Source: Undibacterium sp. YM2
GTDB taxonomy: Bacteria > Pseudomonadota > Gammaproteobacteria > Burkholderiales > Burkholderiaceae_D
NCBI RefSeq assembly: GCF_009937975.1
Contig: NZ_AP018441.1
Coordinates: 2,046,001-2,110,000 of the forward strand
Direction: 5' to 3'
Length of the DNA: 64,000 bases
Position numbers and translations under genes: made by a program. The stretch's first letter is position 1. Each line of letters starts with the position of its first letter. The notes under the pieces were generated by a model. That model was not told the DNA's origin and did no database searches. It worked only from the letters and a program-made list of their open reading frames with translations. Below are positions 18,001-27,085 of this stretch, piece by piece.

Positions 18001-18023
18001 GATATTGCTTATGCAGCAATATC
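18001..18023. repeat. short perfect hairpin
   Basis: GATATTGCT and AGCAATATC are perfect 9-base arms around a TATGC loop. It lies between the terminator at 17966 and hairpin element 2. No function is evident; it may stabilise the 3' end of the helicase mRNA. Confidence 0.55.
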
Positions 18024-18058
18024 TATGTTGTTTCTGTTTGCATGGAAACAAACTTCTC

Positions 18059-18180
18059 TGGAGTCGCTGTGTAAGTGTAGCGAGCGGTGTCAGTTTGAGT
18101 CGAGAAGCGCAACCGTACTAAAGTACGGTGAGCATCACAGGCTCAAAATGGCGCCGCGCTTAGCTTACACAGTGATTCCA
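18059..18180. repeat. long imperfect hairpin element 2 (122 bases)
   Basis: Two arms of about 60 bases: TGGAGTCGCTGTGTAAG near the left end matches the complement of CTTACACAGTGATTCCA at the right end, with the apex ACCGTACT-AA-AGTACGGT near 18112-18129. Interior pairing continues through CAGTTTGAG and CTCAAAATG. It abuts the helicase stop codon at 18182. The sequence differs from element 1, so two distinct palindromic units lie side by side. Confidence 0.7.
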
Positions 18181-18181
18181 A

Positions 18182-19624
18182 TTAATAGTCGCCAAATGTA
18201 CGACGTGCACCGCTATCGTTAGAACGGTTGCCTTTGTAGCCGCCGCCTTCTTTACGTGGACCAGCGCTGGTGCCTGTGGATGCGCCAGCTGGTTTGCTGA
18301 AGCTGCGTTGACCTGGCTTGTTGTTGCCATAGCCGCCACCACCAGTTTTACGGGCATCGCCTGGTTTCCAGCCGTTAGGCTTGCGCGCTGCAGAGCGTGC
18401 TGGTGCTGCAGATTTCTTGGGTTCAAAACCTTCGATGACATCGACCGGGATCAATTGCTTGGTGAAGCGTTCGATACGTTTGACGTGCATGCTCTCGGCA
18501 TGATTGACCAGTGAAACCGCCAGACCCTTGCGGCCAGCGCGGCCAGTACGGCCTATGCGGTGGACATAGTCTTCAGGGAATTTAGGCAAATCGTAGTTGA
18601 ATACGTGCGTAATTGCAGGAACGTCAATACCACGGGCAGCAACGTCAGTCGCGACCAGTACACGTACCTGGCCACGGCGCAATGCGTCCAGTGTGCGGTT
18701 ACGTGCACCCTGGTGCATGTCGCCATGCAGGGCAGCAGCAGCGAAGCCAGCGATGTTCAGGCGGTCAGCGATGGTGTCGGCATCACGTTTGGTGGCTGTA
18801 AATACAACGGCCTGGTCAACGGTAGTGTCGCGCAGCAGATGATCAAGCATGCGGTTTTTGTGGGACAGGTCATCCACAAAGTGTACGCGTTGCTGGATGT
18901 TTTCATGCTTGCTGGCAGAACCGGCGATCTGGATCACCAGAGGCTCAGTCGTGATGCGTTTAGCCATGTTACCGACGACGCCATCCAGCGTTGCAGAGAA
19001 CAACATGGTTTGACGTGTAGGAGGTGTGGCAGCAACGATTTTTTCGATATCGTCGATGAAACCCATGTCCAGCATGCGGTCGGCTTCGTCCAGAACCAGC
19101 ATTTGCAGTTCAGAGAAATCGATCTTGCCAGATTCCATATGGTCGATCAGACGGCCAGGTGTTGCCACCAGAATTTCTGGATTGCGGGACAACAATTGCA
19201 TCTGTTTAGGATAAGGCATGCCACCGAGGATAGACACAGCCTTGATACGGCGTGAATAAGCGCTGTATTTGTCAGTTGCTGTAGTGACTTGCAAAGCCAG
19301 TTCGCGGGTTGGTGTCAGTACCAGCATTTTTGGTTTTGCAGCAACGAAACGTTGACGGTCGCCACGGGAACGTGCAGATTGACGTTCCTGGTTAGGTGTT
19401 TTGCTGTTGTCATAGCTGACAACTTCAGCGGAAACCAGTTTATGCAAAGCAGGCAGCATGAAAGCGGCAGTTTTGCCGGAGCCGGTCTGGGATGAGACCA
19501 TCAGGTCACGACCTTCAATCGCGGCAGGGATTGCCTGTTCTTGTACCGAAGTTGGCTTGGTATAGCCAGAGTCAGTCAGAGCGCGGATGATGTTGACGTG
19601 GAGACCTAGTGCTTCAAAACTCAT
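18182..19624 (-). CDS. rhlE: DEAD-box RNA helicase, RhlE-like
   Basis: ATP-dependent RNA helicase of 480 residues involved in ribosome assembly or RNA turnover by family. It starts MSFEALGLH with a Q motif GYTKPTSVQEQAIP, then motif I SSQTGSGKT, motif II LVLDEADRML, motif III FSATL, and motif VI HRIGRTGRAGR. The C-terminal tail after about residue 405 is rich in Arg, Gly and Lys, as in RhlE proteins. ATG 19624 is preferred over the upstream extension to 19654. Downstream lies hairpin element 2. Confidence 0.92.
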   Translation of the reverse strand: MSFEALGLHVNIIRALTDSGYTKPTSVQEQAIPAAIEGRDLMVSSQTGSGKTAAFMLPALHKLVSAEVVSYDNSKTPNQERQSARSRGDRQRFVAAKPKMLVLTPTRELALQVTTATDKYSAYSRRIKAVSILGGMPYPKQMQLLSRNPEILVATPGRLIDHMESGKIDFSELQMLVLDEADRMLDMGFIDDIEKIVAATPPTRQTMLFSATLDGVVGNMAKRITTEPLVIQIAGSASKHENIQQRVHFVDDLSHKNRMLDHLLRDTTVDQAVVFTATKRDADTIADRLNIAGFAAAALHGDMHQGARNRTLDALRRGQVRVLVATDVAARGIDVPAITHVFNYDLPKFPEDYVHRIGRTGRAGRKGLAVSLVNHAESMHVKRIERFTKQLIPVDVIEGFEPKKSAAPARSAARKPNGWKPGDARKTGGGGYGNNKPGQRSFSKPAGASTGTSAGPRKEGGGYKGNRSNDSGARRTFGDY

Positions 19625-20045
19625 GAATTTCTTTCGTGATTGGGACGTTTGCAAAATGCGGCAGCAATGCCTAGCTCACCGGCGACAAGGCCGGTTTGCA
19701 GCATGTTTTGCCGGAACGATTGCTTCTGTCCCAGTATAAATTAGCGCGTTGCTAACGAACGCGCGCAACAATGCAGCGCCAACCAAACGAAATGAACACA
19801 GAAAATCCAACAAGGGACGACAATGAAATTTCGGCACAAAAGCTTTGCGCCGGTATGATGTCTATGGATTACAACCAGACATGCGAGGCGGGAGGGCTTT
19901 TACATGCACCATCCTGAGGATGTGCACAGGCTTGCGATGCTACTTGGTTTTGCGCCGTAACTTTTATATTGCAGCGCAAAAAACGAAACTATACAGGATT
20001 TTTCAGGAAAAAGCAGCCAGTTTCTAAGAATATCTTGCAAAAGGT
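19625..20045. other. intergenic region upstream of rhlE and downstream of the cellulase
   Basis: No convincing gene is seen. Near 19679-19695 a GC-rich CCGG...CCGG pairing is present within what would be the helicase 5' leader. A 60-codon plus-strand frame at 19845 has no family resemblance or ribosome site. RhlE-type genes often have long leaders, which may explain part of the region; this is inference. Confidence 0.4.
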
Positions 20046-21239
20046 TTAGAATAGGCGCCAGCAAAAGTGCTGCCAGTAAAAGTCAGCTTCCCCGCGTGCA
20101 TCAAAACGGAAGCGCTTTTCTTGCCAGCCCAGGGCAAACAAGGACAGCACCTGATCATAGTAGGCATCTGCCTTGATGGGTTGCGCCTGCAGACGTAATT
20201 GCTGTTGTACTATCGTCTTCTGTACCCCTTGCGCTTGCAGGAAAGGTAGTAATGCGGCGCTAAAACCGCTGGAACCAGGACCATTGATATCACCGGTCAG
20301 GATGTCGATATATTCCGGCGGGTAGCCCTTGTTATCCACGAGCTGGGCCATGGGGCGCAGTAACTTCAGCAGATTTGCGCGCTCGGCGTCCTGGCTTGCC
20401 ATCATGCCAGTCCATAAATAGACGCGGATGGCATTGTATCCACCCTGGCCTTTTTCTACACCCTGGGTATCAGGAAGAAAACCCTTTTGTGCATCATAAA
20501 TGATCCAGTCGGCAGCATAACCCTTGGGGGCACTGCCAGCAATCAGGCGCATCGCTGGCGTAAGCATGCGCTTCCAGCGTTCATCGCTTTCTTTTTGTTC
20601 AAACCAGCGCAGCAAGGGCAGAGGCAGGTAGCTGGCGTTGAGTTTCCATTGATTGCTCGGCAGATTGAAGCCGGTCGGTGCTGGCAATAAGCTTAAGCCC
20701 AGTCCGGGCAGTTCTGCCGTTTCTTCATTCAATATTCTTTGTGCCAGCAAACTTGAGAGAGCAGAGTAACGCTTTTCATTCCAGACTTCTCCGGCTACAC
20801 CCAGGCTATAAGCTATCCACAGGTCTGCATCTGATGCAGGATTTTTATCAATGACGCCCCAGCTATTATCTTCACGCTGGCCCCATTGCCAGGCGGGCAA
20901 GCGCGCTGTCAGGTCACCTGCTGCCAGGTTATTCTCCGTCCAGGTGAGGATGCGTTGAAATGCGGCTTTGTCGTTGGCGCTCAAGGCAAAGAACAAGGCA
21001 TAGGCCTGACCTTCAGATGTCGTCGGTTTGCGTGCGCCACTATGATCAATCACGCGGCCATCGTCGGCGACAAAAGTCTTCTTGAATTGTTCCCAGGCCG
21101 GCCATGGGTCATTACAGGATGCTGCCAGGCTGTCGCCTGAAGGCAGAAAGAACAGACTGAATATCAGCAGCAATAAAATGCGCGCAAGGCAGGTCGTGTT
21201 GTTTGGAATATTGGGCATGGTGGGCAGTGCTTCATTCAT
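20046..21239 (-). CDS. bcsZ: GH8 endo-1,4-beta-glucanase (BcsZ-like)
   Basis: Secreted cellulase of glycoside hydrolase family 8, 397 residues. A signal peptide ends near SLAA|SCND. The catalytic acid lies in TSEGQAYALFFAL, followed by WQWGQREDNSWGVID, SDADLWIAYSL and YAADWIIYD, all standard for the (alpha/alpha)6 fold of BcsZ. BcsZ normally sits inside a bcsABZC operon and trims nascent cellulose; no bcs gene is present within this window, so here it is an orphan. A start at the second ATG (MPNIPNN) is possible. It could act on environmental or self-made beta-glucan. Confidence 0.85.
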   Translation of the reverse strand: MNEALPTMPNIPNNTTCLARILLLLIFSLFFLPSGDSLAASCNDPWPAWEQFKKTFVADDGRVIDHSGARKPTTSEGQAYALFFALSANDKAAFQRILTWTENNLAAGDLTARLPAWQWGQREDNSWGVIDKNPASDADLWIAYSLGVAGEVWNEKRYSALSSLLAQRILNEETAELPGLGLSLLPAPTGFNLPSNQWKLNASYLPLPLLRWFEQKESDERWKRMLTPAMRLIAGSAPKGYAADWIIYDAQKGFLPDTQGVEKGQGGYNAIRVYLWTGMMASQDAERANLLKLLRPMAQLVDNKGYPPEYIDILTGDINGPGSSGFSAALLPFLQAQGVQKTIVQQQLRLQAQPIKADAYYDQVLSLFALGWQEKRFRFDARGEADFYWQHFCWRLF

Positions 21240-21257
21240 GCCAATAGTATAAGGCTA

Positions 21258-21287
21258 GTACGGGATACATGTGCAAGCATCCCGTAC
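21258..21287. terminator. hairpin after fabI
   Basis: Perfect 9-base arms GTACGGGAT and ATCCCGTAC around a 12-base loop, 21 bases after the fabI stop. There is no long T run, so it may be a weak terminator or a 3'-stabilising hairpin before the cellulase gene. Confidence 0.5.
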
Positions 21288-21307
21288 CGTCTTAAATACT
21301 GGACTGC

Positions 21308-22102
21308 TTACTTGTCGTAAGAGTCTGCGTTCAGACCCATGACGTGTGAGAAGCCGCCATCGACATAAGTGATTTCACCAGTAATACCATTCGCCAGTGG
21401 TGACAGCAGGAAAGCCGCAGTATTGCCCACGTCTTCGATCGTCACATTGCGGCGCAATGGTGCGTGTTCTGCGACAAAGCCCAGCAATTTGCCAAAGTCC
21501 TTGATACCGCTGGCAGCCAGGGTCTTGATAGGGCCGGCAGAAATACCATTGACACGTATGCCTTTTTTGCCCAGGTGTTCTGCCAGGTAGCGTACCGATG
21601 CTTCCAGAGAAGCTTTTGCCATACCCATGGTGTTGTAATGCGGGATGGCACGGATAGCACCCAGGTAAGACAGGGTCAGCAGGGCAGAGTCTTCACGCAG
21701 CAGTGGCAGCGCAGCTTTTGCCATTGCCGGGAAACTGTAGGCAGAAATGTCATGCGCGATGCGGAAAGCTTCGCGGGAGAAACCATCGAGGAATTCACCG
21801 GCGATTGCTTCACGTGGTGCAAAGCCGATTGCATGTACCAGGCCATCAAGTTTGTCCCAGGATTTGCCCAGGTCAGCAAATACTGCGTCAATTTGTTCGT
21901 CGCTGGCGACGTCGCAATCAAAGATCAGTTTGCTGTCAAATTCAGCCGCAAAATCAGTAATCCTGTCTTTGAAACGTTCGCCTACATAGGTAAATGCCAG
22001 TTCAGCGCCTTCGCGTTTGCAAGCCTGGGCGATGCCATAAGCGATGGAACGGTTGGACAACAAACCGGTGATCAGAATTTTTTTGCCTTGCAGAAATGCC
22101 AT
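21308..22102 (-). CDS. fabI: enoyl-[acyl-carrier-protein] reductase (NADH)
   Basis: Catalyses the last reduction of each fatty-acid elongation cycle. The 264-residue short-chain dehydrogenase starts [19 protein letters not shown], with the FabI-specific cofactor loop. The catalytic pattern [21 protein letters not shown] supplies the active-site Tyr and Lys (split here as [10 protein letters not shown] and NTMGMAKAS). [11 protein letters not shown] is near the C-terminus. It is the likely triclosan target in this organism. It is apparently monocistronic, with its own upstream region. Confidence 0.95.
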   Translation of the reverse strand: MAFLQGKKILITGLLSNRSIAYGIAQACKREGAELAFTYVGERFKDRITDFAAEFDSKLIFDCDVASDEQIDAVFADLGKSWDKLDGLVHAIGFAPREAIAGEFLDGFSREAFRIAHDISAYSFPAMAKAALPLLREDSALLTLSYLGAIRAIPHYNTMGMAKASLEASVRYLAEHLGKKGIRVNGISAGPIKTLAASGIKDFGKLLGFVAEHAPLRRNVTIEDVGNTAAFLLSPLANGITGEITYVDGGFSHVMGLNADSYDK

Positions 22103-22435
22103 GTTGACTCCAGATATGACCGCAATATGCTTAAGGCTCTCAGGACGGCAAGATTGAAAGCCTTATTCTATTGCGCTGTGGGTTTTATTACTTGTTGTTT
22201 CTACACCAGGTTTTTGCCTGAATGTGGAATGCTTAAATTGCAGCCTTTTCCGCAACAGGTCGGAATTGTAGTTGCTCTCACCGAAAGGGGCAAATGCTAA
22301 GTTTGCCTGTACTTATCTGCGCTGAAACAAAGTGCCTTTGGTCAGCATAGGCGCTCTTTTGGAAAATGTCCTATTTTTACTTGAAGTCGCCACAAAATCG
22401 CCTTTCGTGTTCATAAAAAACAGCTTCTTGTCTGC
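22103..22435. other. fabI promoter region and 3' region of the PmbA-like gene
   Basis: No gene is seen. A weak stem, AGCGCCT/AGGCACT with a wobble pair on the minus strand (about 22341-22366), followed by TTGTTT, could terminate the PmbA-like transcript that ends at 22436. The rest probably holds the fabI promoter; no clear -35/-10 pair was identified. Confidence 0.4.
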
Positions 22436-23758
22436 TTATAATACAAAACGCATTTCCTTGAGCAGCGCTCCTGGCAGGATCGCGCCACCGGTATGTCGTT
22501 GCCCGTAAGAACGGTCATCCATGATGACCTCGGTTTCCTGGCTTAGCGCCAGCAGGTTTTCTCCCAACATCTTGAACAGGGAGTCATCAAAGCGCATGAC
22601 ATTTAAAGGTGCGATGATTTCACCATTTTCCACCCAGAAGGTGGCAAAGCGCGTCATGCCGGTAATACGGCAAGTGGCGCGGTCAGAAAAATTCAAATAC
22701 CAGAGATTGGCGATATAGATGCCCGTATCCAGTTCTTTGAGTATGTCTGCATTTGCTAACATGCCTGCCTGCATGACCAGCGATTTTGCTGATTCATCTT
22801 CTGGCGCACCGTTTGTTTGCAAGGAATATTCTTTGGCGCTGCGCGGTGAGATCATGCTGCCAATCAGCTTGCCTGACTGTATCAATGGAATGGATACAGG
22901 TTTGATGTAACCTTGTGCCTGAAACCCTGGCTCCAGACCTGCTCGGCTGTCTTCGCAGAGATTCACCATGGCATGCATGCTGGCTTCACCAGACAGCATG
23001 CGGCGCAGGCAGCTATGGCGGGTGCGCAAGGCTTTTTCGGATAGTCCACCCCAGTTCAGCATCATGATTAATTCATTCAATGCAGCTGGACTCAGGTAGG
23101 CGCGGTAATTGCCAGCGGCAACCGTGATTGGTGGTCGTGCCAGCAGGGCCAGCTCTTTGCGGGCGGCGGCGAATTTATTCAGAAATGCGGCCTCATCCCA
23201 GGTAAATCCGGCATAGTTGGACTTGACTGCCTTGTCCGTCGCATAAAACAGGCTCCAGTCAAAATTCACATTGCTGGTTTCATACCAGTTGCGTTGACCG
23301 TGGGAATTGGCAAAACCGCGATATTGTGTTCCTGTGGTCAGCAAGCCCACCATGTCCACATCTTTTGCAGCAGCCAGTATTTGTTCCAGCATGCTGGCTA
23401 CTGGTGGCAATGACGATGGCAGGATTTGTGTGCTGTTATTGACCTCTGTAGCCAGCATCAAATGTGGGTCCACAGGTAAATCAGGCAATTGCGCGCGCAA
23501 ATCCTGGATTGCAGTATTAATGGTAGGTAAATCCATGTCCATTTCGCCGCTGAGATTGAAGCTCATGGCAGCATGTGTTTGCCCCTGTATTAATTGCAGG
23601 TTCAGTATCAGTTGGAAAACATGGCCGGGCTGGCGTATGGCGCTGCGGTTGAAACGCACAAAATCACTGGACTCCGCAGAGAGCCAGGTGGTGCTGACTT
23701 CATTCGCCGCGAGTTGTGTTTCTATATGTGCGGCCAGGGACAAGAAATAACTTTGCAT
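22436..23758 (-). CDS. TldD/PmbA-family protein, PmbA (TldE)-like
   Basis: A 440-residue partner of the metalloprotease below. It has the family's N-terminal alpha/beta half and beta-rich C-terminal half ending with GGAILPGALLKEMRFVL. No HExxxH motif is present, as expected for the TldE side of a TldD-TldE heterodimer. Its ATG overlaps the stop of the TldD-like gene as TGATG, so the two are coupled. In E. coli the pair processes microcin B17 and the CcdA antitoxin; the substrate here is unknown. Confidence 0.85.
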   Translation of the reverse strand: MQSYFLSLAAHIETQLAANEVSTTWLSAESSDFVRFNRSAIRQPGHVFQLILNLQLIQGQTHAAMSFNLSGEMDMDLPTINTAIQDLRAQLPDLPVDPHLMLATEVNNSTQILPSSLPPVASMLEQILAAAKDVDMVGLLTTGTQYRGFANSHGQRNWYETSNVNFDWSLFYATDKAVKSNYAGFTWDEAAFLNKFAAARKELALLARPPITVAAGNYRAYLSPAALNELIMMLNWGGLSEKALRTRHSCLRRMLSGEASMHAMVNLCEDSRAGLEPGFQAQGYIKPVSIPLIQSGKLIGSMISPRSAKEYSLQTNGAPEDESAKSLVMQAGMLANADILKELDTGIYIANLWYLNFSDRATCRITGMTRFATFWVENGEIIAPLNVMRFDDSLFKMLGENLLALSQETEVIMDDRSYGQRHTGGAILPGALLKEMRFVL

Positions 23759-25188
23759 CAGGCTTCACCTCCGAATACTTCTACCTGATCAAACAGGCAG
23801 GCCGGTGAGGCATGGCCCACGCGTATGACTTGCGACGGCTCACCTTTGCCGCAGAAGGGCGTGCCCATGACAGCCAGTGTAGAGGTATCACCGACCATCT
23901 TCAGCGAACGCCAGAAACTTTCTGATATGCCGCGATAATTCGGGTTCTTGACCAGTTCCTGCAATTTGCCGTTGCGTATCACTTGCCCGTATTCACAACC
24001 GAACTGGAATTTATTGCGGGAATCATCAATAGACCAGGACACATTAGTATTCATCAATACGCCGTAGTCAACACTGGCAATCATTTCATCGAGGCTGCTG
24101 CTGCCTGCTTCTATATTGAGGTTGGCCATACGGTCTATGGCTGGGCGGTTCCAGTCACAGGCGCGGGAGTTGGCGACGCCTGCCATGCCAGCACGTGCCT
24201 GGGAAAGGGCGCTGCCTAAAGGTTTTTCCAGTATGCCGTTTTTGATGATCCAGGTTTTTTCTGCAGTACTGCCATCATCATCCCAGCCAAAGCTGGCAAA
24301 TTGTTCTGCACGGCTGGGGTCATAGGTGACGTTCAACAATTCAGAGCCATACTGGAAATGACCAAACATATCGGGTGTGACAAAACTGGTGCCGGCAAAA
24401 TTGCGCTCATCACCAAGTATGCGATCCAGTTCCAGCGGGTGTCCTATGGATTCATGGATTTGCAGCATCATCTGTTCTGGCATCAGTAGCAAATCCATGC
24501 GGCCACTCGGGCAGTTCGCTGCATGCAGTAGCGCCAGTGCTTCTTCTGCAATGCGTTTGCCTGCGCCATAAAAGCCAGACTGCTGCAGAACTTCCATGCC
24601 ACCCTGGCGGCAGAAACCATTGTATTGTCCACCCAGGCTACGCGTCTGGGTTTCTGAGCCTTCATTGGCGGTGACGCTGAGATTGGGGATCAGGTAATTG
24701 AATTGCTGATGGATGTCAGCACCTGCGCTACTGATAAATAGCTGCTCAGTTTGTGTCAGGCCTATGGATGCACTCCAATCTACAATCTTGTCACTGAAGT
24801 GGGACGCAACAGATTCCTGCATCAGTAAGGCAATCAAATCTTTTCTGGTAGGGATGGATGCGGTCAAGCCTTGATATTGACCAAGCACTGTGGCTTGCGG
24901 GATCTTGCTGAAATTCGTTACCGTTTTACCAGCGCTGAGCCTGGCCCAGTGCAAAGCATGCTGCAGTGCGGCATTCAACCCATTGCGGGATAAGTCGCTG
25001 GTTGCGGCATAGCCGTAACCACCATCATGAATAACGGTCAGCATGGCACCATGGCTGCGGGCATTGCGCAGCGGTTGCAATATATTTTGCCTTACCAATA
25101 GCTCTTCACTGCGCTCATCCACTACGCGCATCGAACAAAAATCAACAGCGGGCATTAATTCCCGGAATAAACTTCTTAGTGCTTCCAA
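23758..25188 (-). CDS. TldD-like zinc metalloprotease
   Basis: A 476-residue catalytic partner of the PmbA-like protein. The metal-binding helix HESIGHPLELDR carries the family's HExxxH signature near residue 255, and the C-terminal strand-rich half has YGQVIRNGKLQ and GTPFCGKGEPSQ. It forms a two-gene operon with the gene that follows. In many proteobacteria tldD and pmbA are unlinked, so an adjacent pair may be a second, paralogous set. The start at 25188 is accepted although no strong ribosome site is visible. Confidence 0.87.
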   Translation of the reverse strand: MEALRSLFRELMPAVDFCSMRVVDERSEELLVRQNILQPLRNARSHGAMLTVIHDGGYGYAATSDLSRNGLNAALQHALHWARLSAGKTVTNFSKIPQATVLGQYQGLTASIPTRKDLIALLMQESVASHFSDKIVDWSASIGLTQTEQLFISSAGADIHQQFNYLIPNLSVTANEGSETQTRSLGGQYNGFCRQGGMEVLQQSGFYGAGKRIAEEALALLHAANCPSGRMDLLLMPEQMMLQIHESIGHPLELDRILGDERNFAGTSFVTPDMFGHFQYGSELLNVTYDPSRAEQFASFGWDDDGSTAEKTWIIKNGILEKPLGSALSQARAGMAGVANSRACDWNRPAIDRMANLNIEAGSSSLDEMIASVDYGVLMNTNVSWSIDDSRNKFQFGCEYGQVIRNGKLQELVKNPNYRGISESFWRSLKMVGDTSTLAVMGTPFCGKGEPSQVIRVGHASPACLFDQVEVFGGEA

Positions 25189-25341
25189 TCCTGGCTCCAG
25201 TGAATGTACCGCATACGGGATATGCGGGAGATTGTGCCTGTTTCGTCATGGTTTCGTTATGTCGCAGGCGAATGTCATCTTGCCAGTGTTTGCAGGATTG
25301 GTCAAAAATATAAGTGTAAGGGGATTTTTCAAGCAGGAGAG

Positions 25342-25366
25342 GCGAACCGGCATGCAGCCGGTTCGC
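25342..25366. terminator. hairpin after the peptide-transporter operon
   Basis: Perfect 10-base arms GCGAACCGGC and GCCGGTTCGC around ATGCA, 10 bases after the stop of the ATPase gene on the minus strand. The T run is poor, so termination may need assistance. Confidence 0.6.
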
Positions 25367-25375
25367 GGTTACAAC

Positions 25376-27076
25376 TTAGTGTTGCAAGCCTTTGGGTATG
25401 GCGTTCAGCAAAGTCCTGGTGTATGCCTGGGTAGGGTTCAGATACAGGTCATCCGAATTGGCCAGCTCGACAACCTTACCCTTGTTCATCACCATGACCT
25501 GGTCGGCAATGTATTTGACCACCGCCAGATCATGCGAGATGAAGATATAGGACAGGCCAAATTCTTCCTGCAAATCCTGCAGCAGATTCAACACCTGCGC
25601 CTGCACAGATACGTCCAGTGCAGATACTGACTCATCGCAGACCAGCACTTCTGGTTTCATCGTCAGGCAGCGTGCAATCGCGATACGCTGACGCTGCCCC
25701 CCCGAGAATTCATGTGGGTAGCGGTGAAAGGCAGCAGTAGGCAGGCCGACTTTTTCCAGCAACTGATACGCCATGGCAGAACGTTCGCTGTCATTGGCGC
25801 CGATATTGTGGATGTGCATGGGTTCCATCAAAATCTGCCCAACAGTAAAGCGCGGGTTCAGCGATGCATACGGGTTCTGGAAAATGATTTGTATGCGGCG
25901 CTTGTAGTGATGGAATTCCTTGTTTGACATGGACAAGATATCCTTGCCTTCAAACAGGGCCTGGCCAGAGGTAGCCTGATGCAGACGCATCAATGTCAGG
26001 CCCACTGTGGTTTTACCTGATCCGGATTCACCGACTACACCCAGGGTCTTGCCACGTGCCAGTTTGAAAGAGACGCCTTCGACTGCCTTGAATTCTTTTT
26101 TGCCAAAAAAACCTTCGCGCGAGTAAAAACTCTTGCCCAGGTCCTTGACTTCGAGCACGATTTCTTCGCTGCCATTAAGGCCACGCGGGCGTTGTTTTTG
26201 CTCGACCAGAGCACCGTTGTTGTTCATGAAATCAGCAATCACTGGCAAGCGCCATGGGCGAGTGTCCAGTGTTGGACGGCAGTGCAACAGCGCCTGGGTA
26301 TAGGTATCTTTCGGGCTTTCAAAGATTTGTTCTACCGTTCCAGCTTCGCGAATTTCACCATTGCGCATGACGATGACATGGTCGGCAATTTCACCGACCA
26401 GTGCCAGGTCATGGGTGATGAACAAGACGGACATCTTGTGCTTGATACGCAAGGCATCAATCAGGTCGATGATCTGCTTTTGTATGGTGACGTCGAGAGC
26501 CGTGGTCGGTTCATCGGCAATCAGCAATTTTGGCTCACAGGCAATCGCCATCGCGATCATGACTCTTTGCTGCTGGCCACCGGACATCTGGCTGGGATAG
26601 GCGTCGATCTTGTTTTTTGGATCGGGGATGCCGACTTCTTCCAGCAATTCTATGGCGCGCTTGCGGGCTTGTTTTGCATCCATACCCATGTGCAGGCGCA
26701 AGACTTCGCCGATCTGGAAACCAACGGTAAACACCGGGTTCAGCGATGTCATCGGCTCCTGAAAAATCATGGAAATTTCCTTGCCACACAGATCGCGTCT
26801 TTCAGCGATGCTGAGTTCGAGCAGGCTGCGGCCTTCAAAGATAATCTTGCTGTCAGCAGCAATGCTGGATGTGTCTGGTGGCAGCAAGCCCATGACTGCG
26901 AGAGAGCTGACTGATTTGCCACTGCCTGATTCACCAACCAGGGCGACGGTGGAATTGCGGGGTATTTCAAAGGAGATACCCTTGACGGTTTCCACGCTGT
27001 CTTTTTTATTGACACGGAAAGACACACGCAGGTTTTCTACTTTCAGCAAAGCTTGATTTGGATTTTCTTGACTCAT
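25376..27076 (-). CDS. peptide ABC transporter, fused double ATPase
   Basis: A 566-residue protein with two complete ABC domains, as in YejF or GsiA. The first has Walker A GESGSGKS near residue 40 and LSGGQ-type [13 protein letters not shown]; the second has [18 protein letters not shown] near residue 350 and [15 protein letters not shown]. Oligopeptide-type C-terminal extensions follow each domain ([13 protein letters not shown] and [16 protein letters not shown]). It energises the permease pair encoded just upstream. It is the last gene of a five-gene minus-strand operon; AAGGA precedes its ATG. Confidence 0.88.
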   Translation of the reverse strand: MSQENPNQALLKVENLRVSFRVNKKDSVETVKGISFEIPRNSTVALVGESGSGKSVSSLAVMGLLPPDTSSIAADSKIIFEGRSLLELSIAERRDLCGKEISMIFQEPMTSLNPVFTVGFQIGEVLRLHMGMDAKQARKRAIELLEEVGIPDPKNKIDAYPSQMSGGQQQRVMIAMAIACEPKLLIADEPTTALDVTIQKQIIDLIDALRIKHKMSVLFITHDLALVGEIADHVIVMRNGEIREAGTVEQIFESPKDTYTQALLHCRPTLDTRPWRLPVIADFMNNNGALVEQKQRPRGLNGSEEIVLEVKDLGKSFYSREGFFGKKEFKAVEGVSFKLARGKTLGVVGESGSGKTTVGLTLMRLHQATSGQALFEGKDILSMSNKEFHHYKRRIQIIFQNPYASLNPRFTVGQILMEPMHIHNIGANDSERSAMAYQLLEKVGLPTAAFHRYPHEFSGGQRQRIAIARCLTMKPEVLVCDESVSALDVSVQAQVLNLLQDLQEEFGLSYIFISHDLAVVKYIADQVMVMNKGKVVELANSDDLYLNPTQAYTRTLLNAIPKGLQH

Positions 27077-27085
27077 GATCTGTCC

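Noticed and set aside
18560..19255. A 231-codon plus-strand frame opposite the helicase gene
   Set aside because: It is a shadow of rhlE; the antisense strand carries all helicase motifs.
19845..20027. A 60-codon frame between rhlE and the cellulase gene
   Set aside because: Cys/Arg-rich translation with no family resemblance and no ribosome site.
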